Shown here piece after piece: positions 17,933 to 27,772 of a DNA stretch of 64,000 nucleotides (the stretch's first letter is position 1; each line of letters opens with the position of its first letter). The position numbers and the translations under genes were made by a program. Source of the DNA: JARBAK01 sp034472185 (GTDB taxonomy: Bacteria > Pseudomonadota > Alphaproteobacteria > Rickettsiales > Midichloriaceae); assembly GCA_034472185.1 (NCBI GenBank), contig JARBAK010000001.1, positions 186,001 to 250,000 of the forward strand, in the 5' to 3' direction. Under the pieces are notes generated by a model that did no database searches, was not told the origin of the DNA, and was given only the letters and a program-made list of their open reading frames with translations.

Positions 17933-18808
17933 TTACTTTATATAGTTTTTCAACATATCCTCTATCTCCTGCAGCAACAGACTATTGTTCTTAATGAGCT
18001 TGCCCTCTTTCCACGATAAGATGCAGTCTCCCAGATGCACATCGGTATTTGGAGTAATTTTTATCTTTTTATGCATAAGTGATATATCTGCAACATCTTT
18101 TTTTATATACTCATATATCTCTGGATGTATTTGCACTTCTATATAGGATTCATTTTGAAAAACTTTCAAAGTTTTAATTAAAAAATCATGTACCAATTTT
18201 TCTGGGATCTGCTCTACAACAACACCCACTATCTTTTTTCCAATCTCATAAGCTAAGGTTAGACATTGTTTAACCAACAAATCAATTGTCAAATTGACCT
18301 CTTCATCTATCAAAGCAAATTTATCCGCAATAAGCGCGAATGTCTTTGAAATATCAAATTTTTGCCCACACTCAGATGCAATATTATAACTAGAAGCAGA
18401 ATCCCCTTCCAAACCATCCTCTCCTATACGTAAGATTTTACTATCAGTTATGTTGTCATTTAAAACATTTGGAACAATAGCTGTACAGTCATTAACTTTA
18501 ATGCACTCTTCTTGCTTTTCTATCGGAACGTTATTTCCTTCCTCAATGTTTAAAGACTCAATCTCATTGAGATAGAAAATTTTTTCTATTTTTTCTGAAT
18601 CACTATCTTCGCTAATAGTAACTGGCTCTAAAGTATGAGAAAGAGCTGAGTAATTTTTTTCATTTTGCCCCAAGTCTAATTTATTAATTTCTCCCTTAAT
18701 ATCACGCCCTTTACACTTGTGCTCGCTATTACTACCACCATTAGCAAAATCTAACAGCGGGATCTTTCGTATTGATAATTGCCTAATATCCTTTGTACTT
18801 GCTGTCAT
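17933..18808 (-). CDS. fliH: Flagellar assembly protein FliH (export ATPase regulator)
   Basis: FliH holds the export ATPase FliI at the C-ring. The 291-residue protein has a long, poorly conserved acidic N-terminal half. Its C-terminal half has the FliH/HrpE pattern: VNLTIDLLVKQCLTLAYEIGKKIVG, then VQIHPEIYEYIKKD, then the ending HLGDCILSWKEGK. Context supports it, since fliG precedes it by 53 bases and fliN follows. Its last 90 bases are repeated in inverted orientation at 17399-17488. Confidence 0.8.
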   Translation of the reverse strand: MTASTKDIRQLSIRKIPLLDFANGGSNSEHKCKGRDIKGEINKLDLGQNEKNYSALSHTLEPVTISEDSDSEKIEKIFYLNEIESLNIEEGNNVPIEKQEECIKVNDCTAIVPNVLNDNITDSKILRIGEDGLEGDSASSYNIASECGQKFDISKTFALIADKFALIDEEVNLTIDLLVKQCLTLAYEIGKKIVGVVVEQIPEKLVHDFLIKTLKVFQNESYIEVQIHPEIYEYIKKDVADISLMHKKIKITPNTDVHLGDCILSWKEGKLIKNNSLLLQEIEDMLKNYIK

Positions 18809-18861
18809 ACAGCTTCACCAAATAAAACACTTACCTCTCCATATATCTGTAACATATAGTG

Positions 18862-19860
18862 TTACTGTACGATAGATTTCATAACACTTATCATACCTTT
18901 ATTTATTAGGTCTTTAGTGACTTTTAATAGACTTGACTGAGCAATAGCTATCTGCTGAGTATTTAATACACCTAAGTTGTCCATACTTTCCAATAACAAT
19001 TCCGCAGAACGTTGCGACATGCTACGCAAGAAAAAATCTCTCAATTCGACACCAGCTCCTTTTAACGCTATAGCTAAAGTTGTTTTATCAGCAAATCTCA
19101 CAATTGTTTGTACATCCTTATGCGTAAGAGAAAAAATATCTTTTAAAGTAAAAAGCCTCTTTTTAACATCTTCAGCACACGTTTTATCAAGCCGCTCTAA
19201 TAAGCTTAAAAGCTTCTCTTCCGTATCTGGCGACATATATTCTAGTACGTTTGCCATAAAAGCATATCCCTCCACCTCTTTCCGCTCCGTGAAATTATCA
19301 ATAAAAGTCTGCTGTAAACTCTTCTCCAACTTACCCAAAATCTCTCGATCAACACTACGCATAAGAAGCATCCGCAGCATTACATCCGCGGCATATTCTT
19401 CATTTAAAAGCCTTAAAATAGCAGCTACTATATTAGGCTTTAATTGCGTTAAAATAACAGCTACAGCCTGTGGTTGCTCTTCTCCAAGAGCAGTAGCAAT
19501 TAGCTGAGGATTTAAAGAAGAAACCCTCTCCCATATATCGCTTTCACCAATTCTCTTTGCACTTTCAAGATAGGGACCCACTTTTTCATTAGATACAGTT
19601 TTATGTAGAAATAACTTTGTACTTTTTATATTTCCCCAGACACCAACATAGCCGCTCATATCAGTAGCAAAATCTAACATTACCCGCTCTATTTCCGAAG
19701 CATCTACTTCACCTAACGCTGCCATAGCTCCCGAAAGGCTTCGTATTTCTTCATCATCAAGCAATGTTAATAATTTAGCTGCGATCTCATGATCTAGAGA
19801 TAGCAACAACGCCGCTGCTTTCTTGATACCAACTAACACCTTGTTATTTACCCTAATCAT
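18862..19860 (-). CDS. fliG: Flagellar motor switch protein FliG
   Basis: FliG is the rotor protein that meets the stator. The 332-residue length is normal. The N-terminal domain has KAAALLLSLDHEIAAKLLTLLDDEEI. The middle domain has the EHPQ-like segment LGEEQPQAVAVILTQLKP. The C-terminal torque domain has FTLKDIFSLTHKDVQTIVR and ALKGAGVELRDFFLRSMSQR, with the expected charged residues. It leads the minus-strand fliG-fliH-fliN cluster and is divergent from xseA. Confidence 0.95.
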   Translation of the reverse strand: MIRVNNKVLVGIKKAAALLLSLDHEIAAKLLTLLDDEEIRSLSGAMAALGEVDASEIERVMLDFATDMSGYVGVWGNIKSTKLFLHKTVSNEKVGPYLESAKRIGESDIWERVSSLNPQLIATALGEEQPQAVAVILTQLKPNIVAAILRLLNEEYAADVMLRMLLMRSVDREILGKLEKSLQQTFIDNFTERKEVEGYAFMANVLEYMSPDTEEKLLSLLERLDKTCAEDVKKRLFTLKDIFSLTHKDVQTIVRFADKTTLAIALKGAGVELRDFFLRSMSQRSAELLLESMDNLGVLNTQQIAIAQSSLLKVTKDLINKGMISVMKSIVQ

Positions 19861-20057
19861 ATGTTGTGATAATGGGTAATCATAGCATCTGTGTACTAAT
19901 ATGCAATCTCACGTTGAGTTATGCCAAGGTATTTCTTTGAAAACCAAAATAAGATTGTTTTTTAAACACACCAACAACTATGCTGCATAGCAACGCCATA
20001 GCCTAGTTTTAATATAATCTATAGCTACATCTAAATTTTTGCTAAAATCAACAAAAT

Positions 20058-21506
20058 ATGCTGGAATCACAAATCTCTTCACAAGCATCTTTCGATAATA
20101 AATGCGTTATTGGTCGGCACATATATACCGTAAGCGAATTTTCCAATATATTAAAACATAGTATCGAAGATCAGTTTACAAATATCAATATACAGGGAGA
20201 GATCTCTAATCTGAAGAAAGTCAGCTCTGGACACACATACTTCAATGTAAGGGATAAAACCGCTATAATCAATGCGGTATGCTGGAAAGGTACAAAATTA
20301 CCATTAAAACTCACAGATGGACTATCTGTTATATGTATAGGAAATGTTTCCACGTATCGTGAACGGTCTAACTATCAAATTATCATTAAAAGCATAGAAA
20401 TAGCGGGAATAGGTGCTTTGTTAGCGCTGCTTGAAAAGCGCAAAATAAAACTAACTGCAGAAGGATTGTTTGATTTAGATCGAAAGAAAAAAATTCCAGC
20501 AATACCAAGAACAGTCGGAGTTATTACTTCTATACAGGGAGCAGTTTTACAAGATATAATCCATAGAATTAAAGACCGCTTCCCCGCTATACACTTACTC
20601 GTATGGGGAGTATCGGTACAAGGGACAGAAGCAGCGGCACAAATCATCGAAGCTATAAATGGGTTCGGGTCATTACCGCTAACGATAGATATAGGCGCTT
20701 CACTACGATTAAGTTGCGAACAACAACCCGCTCTGCTGAGGCCAGACGTGTTAATTATAGCACGCGGAGGGGGCGCTATAGAAGATTTATTCGTCTTTAA
20801 TGAAGAACCAGTAGTGCAGGCAATAGCAAGGGCTGAAATTCCTATTGTTAGCGCAATAGGCCATGAAACTGACACTACACTAGCCGATCTTGCAGCAGAT
20901 TTAAGGGCACCAACACCTACAGCTGCAGCGGAGTTGATTACTCCCTACTTATTAGATATTCGATCTGAACTTTCAAGCCATGAAGAAAAAGCTAAAAGTG
21001 CAATAATACACTTACTCGAACGTAGACAAACGATACTTTTAGCTTTAGGCACAAGGACCCTAGGAACACTAAGGCAATTACAAAAAATTAAAGCAAAAAT
21101 AGAAACCATACAATTCCTAATAAGTCATAGAGTAAGAAATATCATACAGAAAAAGCAGCAGAACATTTATTCCGAAAGTAATAAAATTACTCCACATTTA
21201 ATTACACAGCATATAAAACCTAAAGCTAGAGCTTTAGCGCTTACTCAACAGCATATAACTAGTGCTATAGTAGCAATATTTAAAAAAGAAACCCAAAGAT
21301 TTCAAAACGCCTGTAGATTGTTATCCAGTTATAGCCACGGAAATGTACTAAAACGAGGGTTCGCTATAGTAAGGACAAAGCATAATACCCAGTATGTTAT
21401 TAAATCTGCCATGCAATTAAGAGCTAATATGCATATATCTATCGAATTTAGTGATGGTACTTGCGAAGCTGTAATACAAAATGTTAGAGAGAAACAGTAT
21501 GAGTAA
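20058..21506 (+). CDS. xseA: Exodeoxyribonuclease VII large subunit
   Basis: XseA with XseB degrades single-stranded DNA. The 482-residue protein has the N-terminal OB-fold (YTVSEFSNILKHSIEDQF, GHTYFNVRDK) and the catalytic core with PRTVGVITS, DVLIIARGGGAIEDLFVFNEE, and ISAIGHE as VSAIGHETDTTLADLAADLRAPTP. A helical C-terminal region ends with HGNVLKRGFAIV. The small subunit xseB is not in the window. Confidence 0.95.
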   Translation: MLESQISSQASFDNKCVIGRHIYTVSEFSNILKHSIEDQFTNINIQGEISNLKKVSSGHTYFNVRDKTAIINAVCWKGTKLPLKLTDGLSVICIGNVSTYRERSNYQIIIKSIEIAGIGALLALLEKRKIKLTAEGLFDLDRKKKIPAIPRTVGVITSIQGAVLQDIIHRIKDRFPAIHLLVWGVSVQGTEAAAQIIEAINGFGSLPLTIDIGASLRLSCEQQPALLRPDVLIIARGGGAIEDLFVFNEEPVVQAIARAEIPIVSAIGHETDTTLADLAADLRAPTPTAAAELITPYLLDIRSELSSHEEKAKSAIIHLLERRQTILLALGTRTLGTLRQLQKIKAKIETIQFLISHRVRNIIQKKQQNIYSESNKITPHLITQHIKPKARALALTQQHITSAIVAIFKKETQRFQNACRLLSSYSHGNVLKRGFAIVRTKHNTQYVIKSAMQLRANMHISIEFSDGTCEAVIQNVREKQYE

Positions 21507-21568
21507 AATCTATTTGCCCTTCTTCAGCACATTTTGTATAAGATTATATAAGAGATATCATAATAAGT

Positions 21569-21640
21569 GCCGGATTGGCTCAGTGGTAGAGCAACCGCCT
21601 TGTAAGCGGTAGGTCATCTGTTCGAATCAGATATCCGGCA
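21569..21640 (+). tRNA. tRNA-Thr(TGT)
   Basis: The acceptor GCCGGAT pairs fully with ATCCGGC. The anticodon arm ACCGC-CTTGTAA-GCGGT gives TGT, and the T loop GTTCGAATC is canonical. The discriminator A is followed by TATC, so CCA is not encoded. Confidence 0.95.
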
Positions 21641-21683
21641 TATCCTTTAAATACTTTAGCCTGTATAGCAGTATAAGCGCATT

Positions 21684-22469
21684 ATGTCAAAAATCTCTTT
21701 AATATCAGCAAATATACCAATTTTATTGCATGAAGACGAGAAAGAATGGAAAAGCATGCGTAAGGCTGGGGTTTTAGCTAAAAAGGTACTAGATCATATA
21801 GCTAGCTTTATAACTCCTGGAATATCTACTAATGAGATAAATGATCTGTGCCATAATTTAATTATACAAAATGGGGCTATACCTGCACCCCTCAACTATA
21901 AGGGGTTCCCTAAGTCTATTTGTACGTCTATTAATCATGTTGTTTGCCACGGTATACCAAATGAACGCACTCTTGCGGACGGAGATATCATTAATGTAGA
22001 CGTCACGGTAATATTGGAAGGCTGGCACGGAGATACTAATAAAACTTTCTTAGTAGGATCTCCAGAGAAACATGTTAAAGCAGCAAGATTAATACAAATT
22101 ACATACGAAGCATTACAAAAGGGCATAGAAAGTGTAAAGCCAGGAAAGAAATTAAATGTAATCGGAAGAAGTATTCAAGAATATGCAGAAAGCCAAGGTT
22201 ACTCAGTAGTCAGAGATTATTGTGGACATGGTATAGGCCAATTGTTTCACACACATCCCAATGTACCACATTATTACGAATCAGACTTAGAGGTTGTGAT
22301 CGAACCTGGAATGTTCTTTACTATTGAGCCTATGATAAATGCTGGTAAACATTCAACCAAAACCCTCCACGATGGCTGGACTGTAGTCACAAGGGACAAG
22401 TCTCTATCAGCTCAATTTGAACATACAATAGGGGTTACAGAAACGGGTGTTACTATTTTTACCGCATAA
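21684..22469 (+). CDS. map: Methionine aminopeptidase, type I
   Basis: Map removes the initiator methionine from new proteins. The 261-residue protein has the type I metal-binding set: VDVTVILEGWHGDTNKTF (two Asp ligands), DYCGHGIGQLFHTHPNV (His ligand), FFTIEPMIN (Glu) and SAQFEHTIGVT (Glu). Length and spacing are ordinary. It follows tRNA-Thr. Confidence 0.96.
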   Translation: MSKISLISANIPILLHEDEKEWKSMRKAGVLAKKVLDHIASFITPGISTNEINDLCHNLIIQNGAIPAPLNYKGFPKSICTSINHVVCHGIPNERTLADGDIINVDVTVILEGWHGDTNKTFLVGSPEKHVKAARLIQITYEALQKGIESVKPGKKLNVIGRSIQEYAESQGYSVVRDYCGHGIGQLFHTHPNVPHYYESDLEVVIEPGMFFTIEPMINAGKHSTKTLHDGWTVVTRDKSLSAQFEHTIGVTETGVTIFTA

Positions 22470-22625
22470 CCTCCCCTGCCCCGCTTAGTATAAGGCGGCC
22501 CAAATATTGTGTAACGATGAACTACTAGCCCATACTTAGAGCCAAACCTCTAAATGAATACTCCCCCATATTTACTTCATATATCCTTCAATGAATGGGC
22601 CGTACCAAATAATCACATAATAAAT

Positions 22626-23123
22626 TTAATGATGGGGAGCGTGATTAGAGTTCATAATCTGCCAAGTACCATCAGGCATCCTACATGCCTTACCGTAGCC
22701 ACGCTGCACCTCGCTCCCAACTTTTATCGTTTGCGTATATTCTCTACAATACTGACCAGCAGGATTGGTGTATGTATAGCGAGGAGTAACAGAACCTGAA
22801 TGTCCTGAATCCGGATTATACCAAGTACTTGTCACCCCACTCTTATTTTGCTCAATAGCTACATCATAAGCCTGTTGATGATAAGCGAGATCAGCTTTAT
22901 CCAAAGACACGCCTATAGAATGACCTAACCATCCTCCAAGTAAGGTTCCAGCAGCTACGCTTGCCATTCTACCACTGCCACTACCAAATGCAGAACCAGC
23001 CAGTCCACCTATAACGGCACCACCTAATGTGCCTATAGTAGTCTTGTTCGCTCCTTCAGGGCCGCATCCTGTTAATAATACGGCAACAGAAATGGCACAA
23101 ACAAGCACCCGAGTTCTATTCAT
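22626..23123 (-). CDS. 17 kDa surface antigen-like lipoprotein with glycine zipper
   Basis: A lipoprotein signal peptide (VLVCAISVAVLLTGC) ends in the lipobox LLTGC. A glycine-zipper segment follows, IGTLGGAVIGGLAGSAFGSGSG and on to LLGGWLGHSIGVSLD, as in the rickettsial 17 kDa antigen and other 2TM glycine-zipper proteins. The C-terminal part (about 95-165), with CREYTQTIKVGSEVQRGYGKACR and DGTWQI, matches the 17 kDa antigen C-terminal domain with its cysteine pair. The open frame begins at a TTG (23135), but the ATG at 23123 gives a better signal peptide. It is probably anchored in the outer membrane. Confidence 0.85.
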   Translation of the reverse strand: MNRTRVLVCAISVAVLLTGCGPEGANKTTIGTLGGAVIGGLAGSAFGSGSGRMASVAAGTLLGGWLGHSIGVSLDKADLAYHQQAYDVAIEQNKSGVTSTWYNPDSGHSGSVTPRYTYTNPAGQYCREYTQTIKVGSEVQRGYGKACRMPDGTWQIMNSNHAPHH

Positions 23124-23260
23124 ACGAATTACCAATAAAAATTAATGATTCTTTCTACAGCACCACATGCTATATAGACTTTGCTTAGTCTAACACGAGC
23201 GCATGGTGTCTTCATCTACTTTTTTGATATGAACCTCGTTTCTTACGAGAGCGAATATCC

Positions 23261-24673
23261 ATGTTTTTCAATATCACTTTTAGATATCACTTGAAAATGC
23301 AAAACAAATCCCTCCTTAATATAGCAATAGTAGGTAAGCCTAATGTAGGCAAGTCAACTCTCTTTAATTTACTCTGCAAAAGAAATCTTGCAATCGTAGG
23401 AGATATACCGGGCACTACTTTAGATAGAAAGCGCTATATGGCAAATATCAGCGATTTAAATTTTTGGCTCATTGATACAGCTGGATGGCAAACAACTACA
23501 GACAATACAGAATTACATTCTACAGCTATAGCCCAAACTAGAAAAGCCCTGGAAGAGGCGGATTCAATTCTCTTTATGCTAGATGGAAAAGCAGAAATTG
23601 ACGTAGAGGATCTTGAATTAGCACAAATATTAAGGACTTCAGGTAAAACTGTAGCGCTAATTGTGAATAAAAGTGAATCACGCATCATAACAGATGCGAA
23701 TGATATATTTAAATTTGGTCTAGGAGAGCCTGTTTATATATCTGCAGCACATAATTTAGGAATGCATGACCTATATGAGGAAATAACAAAAATGATGCCA
23801 GTTGCTGATGGCACATGTATTACATCCAAACAAAAGTCAGCATTAAGTTTAGCAATTGTTGGTAGACCTAATGTGGGCAAATCTACGCTATTCAATAAAA
23901 TACTGAAACAAGAGCGCGCTATCGTGTATGAATATCCCGGTACCACAAGAGATGCTATCACAGAAACTTTCAGTCACACAACTAATGAAACTTGCCTGCT
24001 TACTGACACCGCAGGGATACGTAAAAGACGCAAAGAGAAAAATCTCGTTGAATTCAATGCATTGGGGCAAGCAATTTCGGCTATTAAAAATGCTAATGTT
24101 GTAGCGTTAGTCACTGATATAACTCAGGCATTAGAAAAACAAGACCTTGCTATAGCAAAAATTTGCCTGAACGAAGGAAAGGGATTAATATTGGTGGTCA
24201 ACAAAATTGACCTCACAAATGACCTAAAAGCTAGTCAAAAAGCTGTAGAGGAATATTTGCAACATTGCATCAATGGGGTCACACAACTCGCCGTACTATA
24301 TACGTGTGCTTCAAAGGGACAAAATATCCGAACTGTCGTACATACAGCCCATAAAATTGTAGAACGATGGAAGACAAAAATCTCTACAAACAAACTCAAT
24401 AACTTTTTACAAACTATTAAGCCTATAACAATAGGTCATAAAGCCAGCTTACGTATCAAATACATAACACAAGTAGCAATTCAACCGCCAACTTTTAACG
24501 CCTATGTAAATAGAGCGGCTAAAGTTCCTTCAAGTTACGTTCAATACGTCAAGAAAGCACTAGCGAAACATTTTAAGCTATTTAGTATTCCCTTAAGAAT
24601 AAGATTTCTAAAGACTGCAAATCCATATATAACAAACTCTACGAGAATCGCTCATCGTCATATAAAGCCCTGA
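23261..24673 (+). CDS. der: Ribosome assembly GTPase Der (EngA)
   Basis: Der is a double-GTPase needed for 50S subunit assembly. Both G domains are visible: VGKPNVGKST with DIPGTTLDRKRY, DTAGW and NKSE in the first; VGRPNVGKST with YPGTTRDAI, DTAGI and NKID in the second. A basic KH-like C-terminal domain follows. The frame starts at ATG 23261, but family members start near MQNKSLLNIAIVG (23297), so the first 12 residues may not be translated. The 470-residue length fits either way. Confidence 0.95.
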   Translation: MFFNITFRYHLKMQNKSLLNIAIVGKPNVGKSTLFNLLCKRNLAIVGDIPGTTLDRKRYMANISDLNFWLIDTAGWQTTTDNTELHSTAIAQTRKALEEADSILFMLDGKAEIDVEDLELAQILRTSGKTVALIVNKSESRIITDANDIFKFGLGEPVYISAAHNLGMHDLYEEITKMMPVADGTCITSKQKSALSLAIVGRPNVGKSTLFNKILKQERAIVYEYPGTTRDAITETFSHTTNETCLLTDTAGIRKRRKEKNLVEFNALGQAISAIKNANVVALVTDITQALEKQDLAIAKICLNEGKGLILVVNKIDLTNDLKASQKAVEEYLQHCINGVTQLAVLYTCASKGQNIRTVVHTAHKIVERWKTKISTNKLNNFLQTIKPITIGHKASLRIKYITQVAIQPPTFNAYVNRAAKVPSSYVQYVKKALAKHFKLFSIPLRIRFLKTANPYITNSTRIAHRHIKP

Positions 24674-24833
24674 TCAGATCATTCTATTCGGTATTCGCTT
24701 CTATAAGATTAAGGCAATGCGCTATACACCTCTTAAAGGGAAAGAATATGAAGCAAGGTCATAGACAAGACCTAAATCAACGTTGAGCAAGTGCCTACTC
24801 ACGCTCGAGGATTATCACAGTAAATTTCATCCC

Positions 24834-24863
24834 TTGACATGACAGTACTTATGTTGGTATCTT
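24834..24863 (+). promoter_or_regulatory. Probable rplQ promoter
   Basis: A perfect -35 TTGACA (24834-24839) and TATCTT (24858-24863) are separated by 18 bases, ending about 50 bases before the rplQ start. This is one of the best sigma-70 matches in the window and explains how rplQ is expressed away from the usual rpoA operon. Confidence 0.6.
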
Positions 24864-24911
24864 AACGGGATCGGAGGATTGCTAAATACTGAATAAAAAG
24901 TGGCGGTTGTT

Positions 24912-25283
24912 ATGAATCATGGAATGAAAGGGAGAAAGTTCGGAAGGAATACAAAGCACAGAAAAGCGCTATTGCAAAATCTTGCTAAGTCTCTAATTAT
25001 ACACGAGTCCATCTGTACAACAGTAGCAAAAGCAAAAGATATACGCCCAGTTGTTGAAAAATTAATAACTGCAGGTAAGAATTCTTCGCTTAGTAACCGT
25101 CGTTACTTGTTGTCTCATTTGGGAGGTGATACGCAAATTGTATCTAAAGTAATTAATGTCTTAGCAGAACGCTATCGTCAAAGAGCGGGAGGTTATTTGC
25201 GAATATCTAAAACTGGTTTCCGGAAGGGTGATTGCGCGTCTATGTGTATTATCCAATGTGTTCAAGAAGCTATAGCGGTATAA
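24912..25283 (+). CDS. rplQ: 50S ribosomal protein L17
   Basis: L17 lies near the peptide exit tunnel. The N-terminus after the chosen ATG reads MNHGMKGRKFGRNTKHRK, the family signature, followed by NLAKSLIIHESICTTVAKAKDIRP. An in-frame GTG at 24900 would add four residues; I prefer 24912. A basic C-terminus with GDCASMCIIQC completes about 123 residues. rplQ usually follows rpoA; here it stands alone with its own promoter and is followed by fabI 25 bases later. Confidence 0.95.
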   Translation: MNHGMKGRKFGRNTKHRKALLQNLAKSLIIHESICTTVAKAKDIRPVVEKLITAGKNSSLSNRRYLLSHLGGDTQIVSKVINVLAERYRQRAGGYLRISKTGFRKGDCASMCIIQCVQEAIAV

Positions 25284-25308
25284 TTTTCATAAGAAAAAGG
25301 AGGAGTAT

Positions 25309-26067
25309 ATGAAGCTGAACAAAAAGGGTATTATTACAGGCGTCGCGAATGAGAAGAGTATAGCATATGGCTGTGCTGATGTTTTAAGAAGTGCAGATTG
25401 TGATTTTTTGATAACATATGGTCGTGATAAAACCCTTGAGCATATACAACCTCTCGTAAAAAAATTAGGAATAGCAGAGCCGATACTATGTAATGTAGTA
25501 TCCGATGATCATGTAGATAACCTATTCGAAATAGCTAGACAAAAATGGGGAACAATAGACTTTTTAATCCATTCCCTTGCTTTTGCTGATAAGAGTACTT
25601 TACAAGGGCGTGTCGTGGATAGTTCATGGGATGGATTCGCACAAGCAATAAATATATCTTGCCACTCGTTTCTACGGTTAGCAAAACACGCAGAAAAGCT
25701 TATGCCGAAGGGAGGTGTATTAATCACAATGACATACTATGGAAGTGAGAAGGTCATAGATAATTATGGAGTGATGGGGCCAGTTAAGGCTTGCCTAGAA
25801 AGTTGTGTGAAGTATGCTGCATATGAGCTTGCAAATGCTAAAATTAGGGTTTTTGCCATATCTGCAGGACCAGTACATACACGTGCCGCTTCTGGCATTA
25901 AGAATTTCGATAAATTGGCGGATGAAAGTCAAGCACGTTCGGCTTTGGGAAGATTAGTCTCTACAAAGGAGATAGGAGACGTTGCCGCCTTTTTGATAAG
26001 TGACCTTTCATCCGGAATGACGGGAAATACTATATATGTCGATTGCGGAGCAAATATGAAAGGATAG
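25309..26067 (+). CDS. fabI: Enoyl-[acyl-carrier-protein] reductase (NADH) FabI
   Basis: FabI makes the last reduction in each cycle of fatty-acid elongation. The 252-residue SDR-fold protein has GVANEKSIAYG as the FabI cofactor loop, FLIHSLAFAD, and the catalytic Tyr-x6-Lys as YGVMGPVK (Tyr and Lys in NYGVMGPVKACLE). The segment ISAGPVHTRAASGIKNF follows. A strong AAGGAGG ribosome-binding sequence precedes the ATG. The next gene is a MaoC-PTA fusion 46 bases downstream. Confidence 0.95.
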   Translation: MKLNKKGIITGVANEKSIAYGCADVLRSADCDFLITYGRDKTLEHIQPLVKKLGIAEPILCNVVSDDHVDNLFEIARQKWGTIDFLIHSLAFADKSTLQGRVVDSSWDGFAQAINISCHSFLRLAKHAEKLMPKGGVLITMTYYGSEKVIDNYGVMGPVKACLESCVKYAAYELANAKIRVFAISAGPVHTRAASGIKNFDKLADESQARSALGRLVSTKEIGDVAAFLISDLSSGMTGNTIYVDCGANMKG

Positions 26068-26113
26068 TTTTTATATATAATATAAGCGTAATAAACATCA
26101 TGAGGAGGTTGTT

Positions 26114-27661
26114 ATGTCGCCAATGCAGGGTTATGAAGTTTCTAGTAATGAAAGAAATAATACTACTACGTACTATACATGCCGTGAGAACGAGCGCAGT
26201 GATAGTGCAGAGGAACTAGAATGTGTTACATATGATGAGTTAGAAATAGGGCAATCTGCTTCAGTGATACGAACTATAAAATCAAGCGATATAAAAGGTT
26301 TCGCAGCAGTAAGTGGAGACGTAAACCCCGCACACCTTGATAAAGAGTTCGCGAAGAAGGACATATTTAAAGGCATTGTAGCTCATGGAATGTTGAGTGG
26401 AGCGTTGATTTCCACTGTACTAGGTACGCAACTACCAGGGCCAGGAACAATATATTTGAATCAGTCAATCAGGTTTTGCAGACCTGTAAGAATTGGTGAC
26501 GTAGTTACGGTTACTTTAACTGTTGCTGAAAAGCGGCCTAATTACCATGCTGTTTTTAATTGTAAATGCACAAATCAAAAGGGAGAAATAGTGAGTTCTG
26601 GAATTGCAGAGGTTATAGCACCAAAAGAGAAAATTTATGTAACAAAACCCGAAGTGCCAGAGTTAGAACTGATGCAAATAGGAAGGTTTTGTAAACAGTT
26701 TATTGAAAAAGCACAATCTTGTTCATATAAGCCACGGGTTGCGGTGATTTATCCGTGCTCCGATGTTGCTCTAGAAGGAGCTATCGCAGGGTATAAAGAT
26801 GGTTTAATTATACCAGTATTAGTAGGGCCAACTAATATAATTAAAAAAGTTGCAGATAACTGCAATCTTGATATAGAAAGCATAGAGATAGTAGACGTGC
26901 AATTTAGTGCAGAGGCCGCCGCTAAAGGAGTACGCATGATACATGATAAGACTGCTGATTTCCTAATGAAAGGCAGTTTACATACAAGCGAATTTTTAGC
27001 TGCAATCGTAGATCCGATCAATGGACTGAGAGGTGAAAGGCGTATAAGCCATTGCTGCGTGATGGATATACCCAATTATCCGCATCCCCTTTTAATCACC
27101 GATATAGCAGTTAACATAGCGCCAGATTTAATGGCCAAAAAAGATATTACTCAAAATGCGATAGATCTAGCGCATGCATTAGGTATTAAAAGGCCTAAGG
27201 TTGCAATACTTAGTGCAGAAGAGACTATTTCTCCACGCATGCCTTCTACTATAGACGCAGCAGCACTATGCAAGATGTCAGATAGAGGCCAAATAACCGG
27301 AGCTATATTAGATGGTCCATTGGCATTTGATGTTGCAGTATCTACTGTTGCAGCAGAAATTAAGAAAATTAAGTCTAGTGTCTCAGGAAACCCAGATATC
27401 TTAATAGCACCGGGTATTGAATCTGCTAATATTTTAGCTAAGGAATTTAAATATTTCACGCACGCATCTATGCCTGGTCTTGTACTCGGCGCTAAAGTAC
27501 CAGTAGTGCTAACAAGTCGTGCAGATGATACACTTTCTCGTACTACTTCATGTGCATTAGCGGTCCTATATGTAGAATATCTAAAACAAATTAAGGAAGA
27601 AAATAAGGAAGAGTTCCCAGCTGATTCGTTGGGAAATTCAACTTATCAGCCCTCTGCATAA
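26114..27661 (+). CDS. Bifunctional MaoC-like hydratase / phosphate acyltransferase
   Basis: A two-domain protein of 515 residues. The N-terminal part (about 35-175) is a MaoC hot-dog domain with the hydratase motif FAAVSGDVNPAHLD and GIVAHGMLSGALIS. The C-terminal part (about 195-500) is a PTA/PTB phosphate acyltransferase with ALEGAIAGYKDGLIIPVLVG, NPDILIAPGIESANILAK, and KVPVVLTSRADD. This architecture occurs in alphaproteobacteria as enoyl-CoA hydratase/phosphate acetyltransferase. The substrate is uncertain; it may interconvert acyl-CoA and acyl phosphate. No ackA is adjacent. A strong GAGGAGG site precedes the ATG. Confidence 0.88.
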   Translation: MSPMQGYEVSSNERNNTTTYYTCRENERSDSAEELECVTYDELEIGQSASVIRTIKSSDIKGFAAVSGDVNPAHLDKEFAKKDIFKGIVAHGMLSGALISTVLGTQLPGPGTIYLNQSIRFCRPVRIGDVVTVTLTVAEKRPNYHAVFNCKCTNQKGEIVSSGIAEVIAPKEKIYVTKPEVPELELMQIGRFCKQFIEKAQSCSYKPRVAVIYPCSDVALEGAIAGYKDGLIIPVLVGPTNIIKKVADNCNLDIESIEIVDVQFSAEAAAKGVRMIHDKTADFLMKGSLHTSEFLAAIVDPINGLRGERRISHCCVMDIPNYPHPLLITDIAVNIAPDLMAKKDITQNAIDLAHALGIKRPKVAILSAEETISPRMPSTIDAAALCKMSDRGQITGAILDGPLAFDVAVSTVAAEIKKIKSSVSGNPDILIAPGIESANILAKEFKYFTHASMPGLVLGAKVPVVLTSRADDTLSRTTSCALAVLYVEYLKQIKEENKEEFPADSLGNSTYQPSA

Positions 27662-27772
27662 AGACAAAATTTAGTTGCTTTCTTTTCTATACGGTGCCAC
27701 ACTACGGTACGTAATGCAGGAGGCAATTTGTATACTTCTGTAACAATTGCAAGCACAATTGAGTGTAAAAAG

